64,000 nt of DNA from Saururus chinensis (GCA_035235625.1 CP141144.1:14629014-14693013), one strand, 5' to 3'. Numbered from the stretch's first letter, positions 12,096 through 24,199 are shown. Program-made: numbers and translations. Notes: generated by a model from the sequence alone, not told the origin.

Positions 12096-12829
12096 TGTAA
12101 CGCCCGAGATTTTTCACACATTTTCCTTAAAATTCACGAAATTTTTTTTCAATATAACGTCTGTAAATCGGAGGAAAAATGATGAAACCAAAACATGATA
12201 AAACAGTTTATAATTTAAAACATCATACGGTTAAACATCATACTGCCAAATCAAATATCCTCAGGCGCTACTCGAAAACACACGTACGAATAAATTTATG
12301 CTATGATCATAGACTTTTTAAATACAAATCACTCCCGGGCATCCCTGAGTACAAGTCCCATAACAGTCCACAGACTGATCCAAACAAAAGTCCAGAATAA
12401 ACATCTTAAAGTCTCATCTCACTCAATACAGGAGATCGTGGCACAAAATACTCGCAGTGAGTAAAGCAGATACCTGAGTCAACGGGAATCAATCCACCGC
12501 TGAAACGAGCGTCCATCACCAGGAGCTCTCCGCACAACCTGCAAAACCTCCCGTACAACGGGGCTACAAGTAGTAGGGTGAGTATTTTCATACTCAGTAG
12601 GAAAATACCCAGTAGGGGAAATCCCAAACGGTGAACTCCATAAGTTCATAATCACATGCGACATGCAACTCAAACATGAAGCAGTCAACATAACATAATC
12701 ATATCGTGCACATACGCATACGATCATATCAAAGGCACCATCGTGCCACAAACATACCAAAGGCACCATCGTGCCAAAATCATACCAAAGGCACCAACGT
12801 GCCAAAGCATACTATTCAATCAACTTACA

Positions 12830-13210
12830 CAAACACCCTTATCCAGGGTCATACAACTTACTCGTACCACCGTACGCATACGCATACAACATACGCATAC
12901 TTGTACGACCTTATTCGTACAATCATATGCTCGCTCATACAGCTTACCCATACATGTACGACCTTACTCGTACAATCAGACTCTTACGACCTCACTCGCA
13001 TACCGCACAAAATCATACTTACTGTCTTACTCAGAAACATATTCTCACAATCGTACTCATACTCTTACAGTCGTGCTCATACTCATACGCTTACAGTCTT
13101 ACTCATACTCATACGCTTACAGTCTTGCTCATACTCATACACTTACAGTCCTGCTCATACACATACAGTCGTACTCACACTCATACAGTCGTACTCATAA
13201 TCGTACACAT
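12830..13210 (+). repeat. Short tandem repeats in the 5-kb LTR
   Basis: Degenerate array built on CTCATACGCTTACAGTC and TCGTACAATC units about 12-24 bp long. Open frames in all three forward frames give Ser/Tyr/Thr/His-rich strings and are products of the repeat. The same unit appears inverted at about 62820-62940. Confidence 0.8.
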
Positions 13211-13445
13211 ATCAACGACCACTGAAGCTCATTACAACTAATAAGCTCCAGCGTCGAAAAGGAAAAGAATGCCCTTTGGGGCAACACCTTAACCTCCGGG
13301 GAGTGACTAGACGCCATGGACTTTTCCGAAGGTAAGGCACACCAATGCTCATGGGGCACTGGATCAAACAGGTAAGAGTAGATCCATGATACTACTTACC
13401 TGAGCGCGCAAACATAAACACCCACACATAAGGGGTCATACAGTT

Positions 13446-13544
13446 GCCCACCATAATGGGTCTTATAGTGCCATAGAATCGCCCACCATAATGGGTCTTA
13501 TAGTGCCAAAGAATTGCCCACCATAATGGGTCTTATAGTGCCAT
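13446..13544 (+). repeat. 35-bp tandem repeat, three copies
   Basis: Units start at 13446, 13481 and 13516 with GCCCACCATAATGGGTCTTA. CCCA..TGGG within each unit is self-complementary. Confidence 0.85.
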
Positions 13545-13611
13545 TGCCACTCTTGGGCAGAAAACATACAGTGCCACTTGGGCAGAAACGTACAGTGCCA
13601 CTCTTGGGCAG

Positions 13612-13850
13612 AAACATACTACGCTCTTAACAGAGCATCAAACGTCTGGGCTTACACAGGACACAGACCAAATCAGAAACATACGTCACTCTCAATAGAG
13701 CATCAAACGTCTGGGCTTCATACAACACGCAGACAAACTCAGAAACGTACATCGCTCTCAACAGAGCATCAAACGTCTGGGCTTATACAGCACGCAGACC
13801 AAATCAGAAACAACGTCGCTCTCAGCATAGCATCAGACGTCCGGTGCTCT
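13612..13850 (+). repeat. About 65-bp tandem repeat, four copies
   Basis: The block AGCATCAAACGTCTGGGCTT recurs at about 65-bp spacing from 13633, with the last copy diverged (CATCAGACGTCCGG). It lies inside the 5-kb LTR. Confidence 0.85.
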
Positions 13851-14620
13851 ACATAGCACACAGACAACATCCCGCAGGATAAACACCATGGCAAGACATG
13901 ATAAACGCTCGGCCAACTCATCAGCGGCCAGCTCAAACACGGAACTTAATCCGTCGAACCCTCAGGTCTCAAACTTACAACGCTATCATTAGTTGTGCTT
14001 ATAATTCAAGTTTGAATTAAGTATATTATGTGGTACAATTATGCTACACAACTCATAGTCCTCGACTAGTCAAACTGAAGCTGAGCCCAATCGAAACCCC
14101 AGTTCGTCAGGGCAGCAGACTTCACTTACCCGTCCACATCATGGACAAAACTCATCGTACACCAAACCCTTACAGTCTTACATACTTCGCCATCCATCTT
14201 ATGGCCAAATCAGCTTACATTGACATCCTCAAATAACGCTCCTCAGAGCCAACCCAGTTGTCGCCCTCTTACTTATATCTCACTTATTATACTTACTTTT
14301 CACTTCATAATCTGTACGTTATGCTTGTACAATTATGAACACTCTTACTGTCTGACAAATGCCCAACATACAATCCACCCCAAACTGATCCATTCTAATC
14401 CTTGCCCGTCATACTCATATCCTCTGTCATACGCTTACACAACTGCATCCAAATTCAGACAGAGCTTCTGTCACCTCTTACTGTCCATCGCCCATATCTC
14501 TGCCCACAAACACATACGCACATCCAAAGCATAGGCAAAATGCTATCATACATACGTATGTCCCACACATATGTACAACATACACATACGGTCATACATA
14601 CATAACTTACAAACATGCAT

Positions 14621-14880
14621 GCTAGCCATCACTAGCACATGCATACACACGTCAAACGTGCACGCTAGCCATCACTAGCATATGCATACATTCACACATA
14701 CATCAAACATGCACGCTAGCCGTCACTAGCACATGCATACATCAAATGTACACGCTAGTCATCTCTAGCACGTGCACACACACATTCATACATACTTCAA
14801 ACATGCACGCTAGCCATCACTAGCACGTGCATAACCCATACATAGCATACTGACATATTTGCTAGCCATCGCCAGCGCAT
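14621..14880 (+). repeat. Six spaced small hairpin motifs
   Basis: The motif GCTAGCCATCACTAGC, or a close variant, starts at 14621, 14664, 14715, 14754, 14809 and 14861. GCTAG and CTAGC pair to give a 5-bp stem with a 6-base loop. Each is followed by a CA-rich spacer (GCACATGCATAC). The later copies are diverged. Confidence 0.75.
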
Positions 14881-16956
14881 ACATAATCCACATCCATAAA
14901 ACGTGCATACATCTCATGCATATCAATCATGCCATACAATCATGCTTACACGCACATCATGCAATCGGATCGTTACTTAACATCCAAGCATGGAATCATA
15001 CAATCCTAGCATGCTGCTACTCATTCAAAGCATGCTTCATGAATTTACGAGTTCAAAGCTCCCCTACCTCGTAATCATGACGTTCGATGGCGAGCACACG
15101 ATGGTAGCGGCGTCGACGGCGGAGTTGGCGGTCAAAACCGTTGCCTGGCTGAGAGAGCTGCTGTCCCGAGGATTTTAGGATGCGCCGGAACTAATCACGG
15201 CCAAACAAAGTGTCAGAACTCAATGCGGTAAAACCCGCGATCCACGGCGGCACACTAGGGCGGCCGGGAGAAATATCGTGCCAACATAAGTGGCGGTGCG
15301 ACCAGATGTCGAGGGTGTACACTGAAGATCGGCCGGTGGCTAAGACGTGCTCAGCCGGCCACAAAGACGTCGAAATCGGCCGTGGACAGCACCCAACGGC
15401 AATGATTCCGGTCAACAAAGGCCCACATATGGGCGGAGAGCGTGGGGCAACGCTCGAGAATCAAAGGAGAGGTGGAGGACGGCTCTAGTGGTCAACTCCA
15501 CTCGGTGGCAAAGCCATCCGATGGTTAGGCGGCACGAATGCGGCGCCTAAACCCAGAAGTACACGCGTGGCCACATGCGCACGCGGCCCAAAGGGCGGGG
15601 GAGAGGGCTGAAAGGAGGCAACTCATGGCCCACAAAAGCCAACAGGGCTAAAGCCCTTAGCGGTGGCCAATCTAAGTAGTGACATCGCCGATCGCCACCC
15701 AGAACCAAAACCCATGGTGCGGGCGGTTGTGCATCTCGCACGACAGAGAGCAGGGGGAGGGTTCACGGTCGAGCAAAGGCTATGAGGCCGTCACTGGCCA
15801 AGGCCTGAGCAGGTGAACTCGTCCACCTTCTGTCAAGGTAAGACATACAATCTCTTGCCCGAGGCCGTCCGGTACCGACGGTGTAAAATGGGCAAGAGGG
15901 GTCAACGGCACACATGCCGGTAAGGCGGACTAGCTGCGGCTACGGGCCGCAAGGCTGAACAAGACCTAGAGGGTGGCCCACTGGTGTCACCGGGCTGGGG
16001 CGGAGCCAAACTACGGTCCGCTAAATCAAATCCGGCGTTCGACTGATAACGTCAGTCACCACGTCCAAAATGGGCGTAGGCCAAAACTAGGGGACGACCG
16101 GGGAAAACCCATAAGGGCGGAGCGGCCATGGGGGCGGCGGCTGAATCGGGCACGGAGGTGTAGTCCACTGCCTTCGCCGGAGCAAGGCGGGACTGGGGGA
16201 AGGCCGAATCGGCCACAGATCACCGCCGGCGGCCACTGTTTGCCCAAACAGTCCGTCGGCGGAACAGTGAACAGAGGGAGGAAGAGGATGGGGCGGCGGT
16301 GCCGAGGCCCACCGGGCCGGGAGGAGGGGTTCCTCACCGTCGCCGGCCCAGGACGAAGCCGTGGCCGGCCGGTCGGGCCGTGCCGGCCCGTGGCGGCGGT
16401 GGAACAGCGTGAACCAGTGGGGGCGGAAAACAGGGCAGCAGAGAGAGGGAGCGGGACGGTTGAGCTGGGGCCGTCCGGGGCCGTGGGGAGTGGCCTCCCG
16501 CCATCGCCGGCCCATGGCGGAGCCGTGGGCGGCCGGCCGGCCCTCGCCGGCCTACGGCGGCGGTGGAATCCAAAAACACAGTAAAAGGGCGGCTAACCGG
16601 GAAAAGTAGGGGCGAACGGCGGAGCGGCCGTGGGGCCGGGACGGCGGCTCCCCTGCCGTCGCACGGCCAGGGCGGAGCCGGCGCGGCGGTCCAGCGGCCT
16701 GCCGGCGGCCGGCGGGGGCTGGGCACACTGAGCAGACGGGAAGGGGGTGGCGGCGGTGCGTTCACGGTCCGGGAGCACGGATCGGGCGATCCCGATCCCG
16801 ATCCGAACTTTCCTGTTTTATTATTTTTTTCTTTTTCCAAACGTACGCTCAACGCGTGTTAACCCACTGGTTACGCGTCGAACCTCCAAAATTCGCGCTG
16901 TAAGCGCGCAGCGAGGCCCGTGGCCCGCGACTAAGCCCCACACCCGACTCTACAGG

Positions 16957-16964
16957 TATAAATA
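16957..16964 (+). promoter_or_regulatory. TATA box of the 5-kb LTR
   Basis: TATAAATA lies 113 bp before the 3' end of the LTR, just after the GC-rich part. This is where a U3 promoter would lie if R-U5 is short. Predicted from sequence only. Confidence 0.5.
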
Positions 16965-17082
16965 TGGGGAAAAGACACAAATACCCATACGCTGAAACGT
17001 CACATTTTCCTGCCAAAAATGACCAGAAAAATGGCAGAAAAATCCCAGAAAATCGTAGAAAAATCAGGGACCTTACATTATC

Positions 17083-17690
17083 CAAGAAAGCTTCGTAATT
17101 GATGTTGCATGGAACTGAAATAAGCATTTACACTACATTATGGGCATTTTATTTTCGTCTATTCGATTCCCAATAGTCATCCCATACACAAAACAATGGC
17201 TACTCTTCCATCAATTACCAAATTCAATTTTCAGTTCCTATCTGGTTTTGGAATTATGGTAGTCCACTACTCTAGTGTTTGGTATTATGGCTTCATGTTA
17301 TTTGCTATTCTTATTGCCTACTATTTGGTATTTGGTAATCTGGTATTTTGGTACTTAGTATTTGATTATCTTGTATTTGATATTTTGGTAGTTTGGCATT
17401 TAATATTTTGTATTTGATCATCTCGTATATAGTACTATGGTATTATGTTCTTCCAGTCTACAACAACTCTTAATTGAAGTCCCGCATTACCCATTTTGAA
17501 ATGTCTCCTTTCTATAAAGACAATAAGAGGTATATCTGCTTTAGAAGCCACTGGATTTCGGACTTGGGTTCATGTTTGCAGGCTATTTGTACATGGAGGG
17601 TCTGAGAGGCCAACACCAATGACAAAAAAGACGAAGCTAACGCCACCAAGGACAATGCACTGCATAGGGAGAGGTCATCTTCCACAACGA
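17083..17690 (+). repeat. Dispersed repeat, right part
   Basis: Continuation of the repeat cut at 12095. It matches about 30144-30745: GAAAGCTTCRTAATTGATG, TTGGTATTT-rich sequence, TTTAGAAGCCACTGGATTT and CACCAAGGACAATG. Similar partial pieces lie at 31256-31380 and, inverted, at about 32290-32440. The frame at 17694-18017 just beyond has no recognisable motif. Confidence 0.82.
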
Positions 17691-18720
17691 TAAGTGATCA
17701 GAGGCTTTTGCTACAAGAAGTGGCAAGAGGGAGAGGGCCTGTCAAGTGAGGAGGGTGTGCAGGAAGAAGAGGTTGTACTAGGCGAAGAGGTCATGTGGAG
17801 TGAGGAAGCTGTGTGGAGTGAGGGAGAGGGTGGCACCAATGATGGAGTGAGGGAGAGGATGACATCGATAATGGATCGAAGGAGAGGGCAGAAAATGCTT
17901 CACCTTTATAGCTCATCTCCTCTTCAAATGGCACCATCATATTGGACTATTTGTGTTGGCAAGAACAAGTGGAGGAGCTCAGGGGTAGCCAACGTTATTT
18001 TTGCACACAATTTGTGAGCCTCACATGTACGTATGTCTACTTTTGTAATTTTAGCAGGTTTACACGCTTGTGGATTTCTCTTCATTTTGGGGTAAAAATT
18101 GTGTACAATTATTTTATATACAAACAGGGTACAAAAGTTATTTCTGTTGTGGGCACCAATTAGCTAGGGGGATGCCACTCTGGTTGGGTATATAGAAAAA
18201 CTCAACGTAACCCTAATGGGTTGGGTTTGAAATTCTCAATTTGAAACAATTCAAGTCTATAGGGTTTTAGGTGATCAGGCCCACCTCAACTTTATTAAGG
18301 TTTTAAATTTTTATAATAATTTTTCTAAACAATTTTTTGTTTAACTAACTATACATGAGGTATTGATTACATATAAGAAAGTGAATTATCCTATTATCAT
18401 GGGACTCAATTTTCTCTGTCCAAACAAAATATAGTAGTATAATAAGTGCTTGTTGGACAAAAACTAGTGTAGGGTCAGCAACTTGTGTTTTTTTTTTATA
18501 ATTTTCTTAATGAAAAAAATAAGACTGAATAATAATTTAAAATCTTATACTTTTTATAATTATTAAATAATTTTAAATGAGTCGATTCATGTGAAATGAA
18601 ATTTTAATAAATTAAAGTAAAGTCGGGTAAGGGTAATAATTTATAAATAATGACACATTTAGTTTAATAAAACCCCATGAGGCGGGTGGCCTACCCTTCT
18701 AACTTCAGTTTGGTAGCTAA
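17691..18720. other. Spacer upstream of DFR
   Basis: GA-rich at 17700-17890, then AT-rich. No gene is recognised. The distal DFR promoter lies at its right end. Confidence 0.45.
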
Positions 18721-18750
18721 TGATGGATGAAGGGAAGAAGTAGAACCGAG

Positions 18751-18766
18751 CACGTGCTGCCAACCC
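18751..18766 (+). promoter_or_regulatory. G-box plus MYB-core pair in the DFR promoter
   Basis: CACGTG (18751-18756) is followed four bases later by CCAACCC (18760-18766). G-box/E-box and MYB-core sites close together are the known target layout of MYB-bHLH-WD40 complexes on flavonoid structural genes. They lie about 90 bp upstream of the TATA box. Binding is inferred. Confidence 0.6.
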
Positions 18767-18845
18767 AGCTACATCACGACTTTGATGTAATTGGCGGGGA
18801 GAACCGTAAGATAGGGCGTGGACTTCTTTAGACGGAAAATGTTGC

Positions 18846-18854
18846 TATAAAAAA
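18846..18854 (+). promoter_or_regulatory. TATA box of DFR
   Basis: TATAAAAAA precedes a pyrimidine-rich leader (CTCCACTCTCCCCCCTCCC near 18895). With a start site about 30 bp downstream, the 5' leader would be about 280 bp. A TTTCAG at 19123-19128 might be the acceptor of a leader intron. Confidence 0.6.
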
Positions 18855-19157
18855 CCAAACGAAAGCAGTTGTTGAGAACTACTGGAGTGTTGCTCCACTC
18901 TCCCCCCTCCCTTCCTTCTTCCTTCTCTGTGCTCTTCCTTATACCCTTTCGCTCCTTCTCAGAGCTACTTGAGGGCTAGGATTTCGCAGCTCCGTTCCTC
19001 GCTTTCGCCCTTTTGATTTCTGTCAGACTTTCGCCTCTCGAGGCTTCGTAGTTTGGTTCAGTTTTTGTGGTTTATTTGGTCTTGTTTTTGTTTGTATTTT
19101 TGAAATATTTTACTACTTGCAATTTCAGCTAAGAGGGAGAGGAAAACTTGCTCGGAG

Positions 19158-22100
19158 ATGACGATGATACAGACAGCGGAGGTGAAGGGGCCCGTGGTGG
19201 TGACCGGAGCGTCGGGGTTCATCGGGTCATGGATGGTGATGAGGCTGCTGGAGCAGGGCTACACTGTCAGAGCCACTGTCAGAGACCCAAGTCAGTTTTC
19301 TCTCTTTATTCCTATTTTGCTCACTTCATAGTGATAATTTGACCGTCCTCATACTATGAATGTTTTCCTAAATTCTTGGTAAGCGTTCTTTCTTTTGATT
19401 CCAAGTCTTCCAAGATACCAACAGCTTGACATGCAGTATTAGTGCATTGAAAAACAATAATGCCTTCTGTTGTGGTGGCCACTTGCTCTCTCTTGTTAAA
19501 AATCTCAATAAGTGTCTTCCTTGCTTGTTAAAACAAAACATGAGCTTCAGTTGGGCGGTGGAGATGGTGATAAATAAATGTTGTCATAATCGTTAACAGC
19601 TACCTACCGAGGGGAGGTCATTTAATTATAAGGGCGGCCAAATTTTATCATTTTAATTAGATATGGATTGGATGAGAAGCATATAAGAAAATTTGGCTTG
19701 CTTACTTTTTATCTGTTTAGTATTCAAAGAAAATCTTATTTTTTATGTTTATAAATATATTAATAGAATCATAAATAGTTATATTTCTCATTTCTTTACC
19801 TAAGTGGGTCATGCTTTGGGTCTAAAGTCCTTAGTCAGATTCCACTTGAGGTGTCCTACGTCAGATTCCATTTGCGCTACTTCGTTTTGTCAACATAATA
19901 TAGCCTATGTGATTTATGTGTGAATACATCATTCCAAAGTTTCCAACGCGTCCTGTTTTCACACAAATAATACTTTCGAAGGCTGTACAAAGAAGATTCA
20001 ATCTGCCTCACTAAATTTATAAACATAACAGTTTTTTGTTAAATATTTTATTGTTTGAACAAATTTATATAAGTCAATATAAGTTTGTTCAGTATCATAT
20101 GTCACAAATTAACTGTAAGTCCGATGCATCACTTGCCATCAAATAGAGATCTGATGAAGCACGTGAAAGTAGATAGCTGACGAGAGATTCAAACCTGCTT
20201 TCACATCTTAGTAAGAGGAGGAAGGGTTAAGGATTTACCCCTCCATCCTTCCATGTCTCCGACTTCTATTTAGCAAAAAAAATTGTTCCTTATTAATTAC
20301 TTCATTTTGTTCCATTTAAATAGTTAGGTACTTAAAAAAAGAGTATCATAAGCTTCTTTTCTCTTCTCTTACATGTAAATTTCACCATTCAGTAAAAGCC
20401 ATTTTTTTTAAACATATTTATTAATATAAGATAGAGGGAGTACTATTTTTCATGTAATTTATATTTCAGAGAAGTAGTGTTTGAGGCCCAGAGATTAAGC
20501 GAGTGCATGATGGATCCTCAAGTTAGACAATTAATGCCGGACTAATTTTTCCAAAAATGGGAGGGACGGAGGAATATTTATTTGATGATCCACCACTATG
20601 TGTGCCCTGTTCTTTTATTTTTAGTATATAATGTATACTAAAAATGTAGGGTGTCCCTTAATTAAAGTGAGGTTGCCCAAAGTTAGAAGATTCATTAAGT
20701 GCTCCTACCAAACTGATTGTGCAGCTGATGTCAAGAAGACCAAGCATCTGTTGGAGCTACCAGAGGCAAAAGAGCGGCTCACACTGTGGAAGGCCGATCT
20801 GGATGACGATGGAAGCTTCGATGAGGCCATCAACGGTTCGACAGGCGTTTTTCATATGGCCACTCCTATGGACTTCGAGTCCACGGACCCTGAGGTAGTT
20901 GTCCATTGTTAGCGGAAAATGATATCTTGGTAACAAAAACACACACTAAAAATTTATACACGAGTTTTAATTGGTCTGTGAACTTTGTGTGGGGCCACTT
21001 ATGAAATCCAATCAAAATTCTTGTGACCTTTGTTACCGCCAAATGTAAACCTGAAATTATTAGGTGAAAATGGTACTCATCGGCAAAATGAAGAAAGAAG
21101 GACGTGTGTGTCTATCAAACATTGGTAATGAGCACGATTTTCACTGCATATTGCATATTTTCTTGTTGTAAACTCCTTTTGCGCATTATGTGTCTACTCT
21201 GAATATCAGACGTACCTCAGACCGGTTGGTGGCTCGGTTGGCTTGGATTGGTTCAGTTGTCAAAGGCCACTGTCATGAGCTGAATGGCATGTTTCCATGA
21301 TGCTAATTGTGCAGAATGAGGTGATCAAGCCCACGATTAACGGGGTCTTGAACGTAATGAGGTCGTGCAAGAAGGCCGGATCGGTGAAGCGGGTCATCTT
21401 CACATCATCGGCAGGAACTGTCAACGTAATGGAGCATCAAAAACCCGAGTACAACGAAACCTGTTGGAGCGATCTCGAGTTCATCCAGACTGTTAAAATG
21501 ACTGGCTGGGTTAGTTGCTAATAATCAGCATTACTGCTATCCCTTCTGCATAGTTTGCTAATTATTGTTGATATGGGTAACTGAAAGGAATATGAGTCAT
21601 TTACATCAATACTATCTTTGTGAATGTAGAAATATAAGCTTTGCAATTAATTACTCTAATCTTCTTGTTCAGATGTATTTTGCATCCAAGATACTGGCAG
21701 AGAAAGCAGCCTGGGAGTTTGCAGCAGAGAATAGTATTGATTTCATTAGCATCATTCCAACCCTTGTGGTGGGACCCTTCATCATGCAGAGTATGCCCCC
21801 AAGCATGGTGACAGCCCTCGCTCTTGTCACAGGTATTATGACCGCAATTTCACAGATATCAAGTACAGGATACATAACAGCAAGAAGAGTCCAGTATCAT
21901 TGTGTGTGTGACTGTTCAGGAAATGAGCCCCATTACTCCATTTTGAAGCAAGTGCAGCTGGTGCACCTGGATGACTTGTGCCTTGCTCACATTTTCCTTT
22001 ATGAGCGCGCTGACGCCCATGGCAGATACATCTGCTCCTCCCATGATACCACCATTGTTGCTCTTGCAAAAATGCTCAAGGAGCGGTACCCTGAGTATAA

Positions 22101-22419
22101 AATCCCTTCAAAGTACGTCAGCTTGGCTTTCAAATTTGTGAAAGAAATGGTATAATCGATCACTTACCGGATTACAACTATATGATACAGGTTCAAGGGC
22201 GTTGACGATGATATCCAACCCGTTCACTTCTCTTCCACAAAATTGACCGACATGGGATTCAAGTTTCAGTACACTATGGAGGACATGTACGATGGTGCAA
22301 TCCAATCATGCAGGGAGAGGAATCTGATACCGCTTAAGACAGTTGATGACTCATTTGTAGCTCTGACTCAGAAGCTAATTAATGGAATTGATTCCAAAAT
22401 CCCTGCGGTTAATATCTAA
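19158..22419 (+). CDS. DFR: Dihydroflavonol 4-reductase
   Basis: This enzyme reduces dihydroflavonols to leucoanthocyanidins with NADPH, in the cytosolic anthocyanin and proanthocyanidin branch. It belongs to the extended short-chain dehydrogenase family. Six exons join in frame: 19158-19290, 20725-20894, 21315-21509, 21673-21832, 21920-22112 and 22191-22419, giving 359 residues, a normal length. Visible features are the NADP-binding [11 protein letters not shown] (residues 15-25), Ser133 in FTSSAGTV, Tyr168 and Lys172 in MYFASK (the S-Y-K triad), and PTLVVGPF. Asn138 in TVNV lies at the substrate-specificity site (Gerbera Asn134, grape Asn133), so it is an Asn-type DFR. Family blocks such as [25 protein letters not shown] and GRYICSSHD are all present. 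All donors are GT and acceptors AG, and there is no stop or frameshift. The start chosen is the first ATG in frame with the Rossmann motif. Intron 1 holds a MITE. Other DFR-like reductases are less likely given the match through the specificity loop. Confidence 0.94.
20238..20440. mobile_element. Stowaway-like MITE in DFR intron 1
   Basis: A 203-bp unit runs from CCCCTCCATCC to GATAGAGGGAG, flanked by TA (20236-20237 and 20441-20442). The ends are the inverted CTCCCTC type. It lies about 290 bp before the exon 2 acceptor. A relative lies at about 165-335. Confidence 0.65.
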
Positions 22420-23084
22420 TTCTCAGGACTTTCTGTTGCATGTGCTTCCTTCCCTCATGTACCTTTCCTAGGTCTATTAGTTCCATTGTTCACTTGGAAT
22501 GTGACGAGTGTTGATGGACCGGCAAAGTCATCAAGCAAAATAATTCTCTAGTTCTTGTCACTGCTCTTAAGCTGTATTGTTTTCCTGATATATGATCAAT
22601 CATGCCTGTGGTTTTGGTCCTTGCTGACTGATATTGGGCTGCAGTTCTATTTTTTGCACAAATATGAGCCAGAGTTTGACTTATTGGAAAGTTTAGTTAA
22701 AAGCCGTAATAATCCTACAATTTTCCAATTTTTTTTGAAAATGCTTTTAATGATGAATAAGTGCATGTCATTTCAATGTATCTAAATAAAGTTATAATGT
22801 AATATGAACAGAGTTAAAAATACATAAAATTTGTAATATGGCTCAATGTATATAAATAATATATAGAAAATATACAACATAATATAATAATTTTTGAGTT
22901 TAACATATATGTGCAAATAGAACAGTGACACAGACCTAACAATTTTCCACAAAGAGGTGATGAAATGTATAACTTTGTGCAAATCTTTTAATTTTCCAGT
23001 TTGATATGATATATTCACTCATATAGCAATTTATTTGATTGCAGATATGTTAGGAACACCTCTAACATTGGAAAAAATATGTGG

Positions 23085-23235
23085 GCTTTTTTTCAATATT
23101 CTGTGATTCAAAAAAGACTGTGATTATCAATCATAAAAAATATCGAACACAAAGAAAAAGCCGGCTATTGGAATCGAACCAATGACCATCACGTTAAGTT
23201 AAAAATGTGATAGCTTTTAGATGTAAACATACAAT
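23085..23235 (-). pseudogene. Plastid trnT-UGU relic (nuclear plastid DNA)
   Basis: The minus strand carries GATGGTCATTGGTTCGATTC and then CAATAGCCGGCTT, the T-arm and acceptor 3' half of plastid tRNA-Thr(UGU), followed by a plastid-like T-rich spacer. The anticodon region is altered (an insertion around 23195-23205) and the 5' half is not recognisable, so it cannot be a functional tRNA. This is a plastid (or mitochondrial plastid-derived) insertion into nuclear DNA, identified from recalled plastid sequence. Confidence 0.62.
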
Positions 23236-23526
23236 GCATTTGAACAAAATGTATAATATAATGCAAATACATTATAAACATTCAACTAAATAATCCAAGA
23301 GGATAGGTAACAAATCACTAGGAGGGACATGATCTTATGAAATTTAGGTCTCTTTTGATATACAAGAGCTTATTAATTAGCAATTAGTAATTTTTATCCT
23401 AAACCAAATGACTAGATTATGTGATGATCCACAATTTTTTTTCCTTGTTACTTCATTCTATATTACTTGTATAAGTTTAATTTTTTAGGCTACAAGTGTT
23501 TATTTTAGGGCCCAAATGTGAATTAG

Positions 23527-23880
23527 CTTAAGGATCTGTTTGGCTTGGTGAAAAAGAAATAAATCTTTAAAAAATCTCATAATTTTCATTGTATGGTGCA
23601 ATGGGGAAAAAACTTCTGAAGTGGGAACTGGGAGAAAAGGGGTGGAAAATTGGCCCCAAAACTTTTCACCCTTGCCCAACAAATTTTAGGAGAAAAATAT
23701 CTGTACCAATGACTTATGCTTTTAATATTCAGAATATCGACTTTGTTGCTGCTACTACTACCACCACCACCACCGTGACCACCACCTCCACTATCGCCAC
23801 CGCCACCACCACCACCACCGCTTTTGCTGCCACCGTCTCCACTGCCACTATAATATCCCTAATTTTTTGTAATTTTATAC
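23527..23880 (+). repeat. Partial copy of the trinucleotide-bearing TIR element
   Basis: CTGTTTGGCTTGGTGAAAAAG, CATTGTATGGTGCAATGGGG, then a CCA/ACC-rich array (23746-23850) match the order in 60144-61198. The right end is missing or diverged. The frame at 23589-23912 with a Thr run is a product of the array. Confidence 0.6.
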
Positions 23881-24199
23881 GATGTTCAAGAATTTTCTAC
23901 TCATATTTATAATGGGAAAATTTGACTCTTCAGTGTATTTATTCTATATATTTTACACCAAAATTCATACCCGTAGAGCTGGGTATGGAGCTTAGCCGCA
24001 AGTTGGGGGCCTCAACACACTGTAGAAGCTTTGGCACAAAAAAGGAAGAAAAACAACATGAACTAAAGAAAAAATGAGAGAATAAAAAGAGGTTTAATGC
24101 ATAAATAATACTTCAAAATGTAAACGAGTGCTTAGTCACATGAAATAAGGATTTATAGCGAATTTTGACTTCTCCATTTCTTACTACCTGAAGAAGAAA

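Larger units (their letters stand above)
12096..17077 (+). mobile_element. 4,982-bp solo LTR
   Basis: The unit starts TGTAACGCCCGAG at 12096 and ends CAGGGACCTTACA at 17077, with TG..CA ends and a perfect 5-bp target-site duplication TTATC (12091-12095 and 17078-17082). The paralogous repeat at 29854-30770 shows the same flanks joined without the insertion (..CTTATCCAAGAAAGC.. near 30138), which confirms both ends. There is no gag-pol coding; the many open frames lie in tandem repeats or in GC-rich sequence (15080-16800). A TATA-like box sits near the 3' end. The size and ends suggest a Ty3/gypsy LTR, possibly of the Tekay/Del chromovirus type, but without an internal region this is inference. 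A decayed inverted relative lies at about 62150-63646. Confidence 0.9.

Noticed and set aside
12706-13241. Three overlapping 156-164 residue frames rich in Tyr, Ser and Thr
   Set aside because: They lie in short tandem repeats of the solo LTR and have no domain or start context.
15973-16862. Several overlapping 80-200 residue frames on both strands
   Set aside because: GC-rich LTR sequence lowers stop frequency; frames overlap each other on both strands and none resembles a protein family.
17694-18017. 107-residue Glu/Gly-rich frame
   Set aside because: Located at the edge of a repeat in GA-rich sequence, with no conserved motif or splice context.
23160-23235. Functional tRNA-Thr gene
   Set aside because: The 5' half is missing and the anticodon region is altered.
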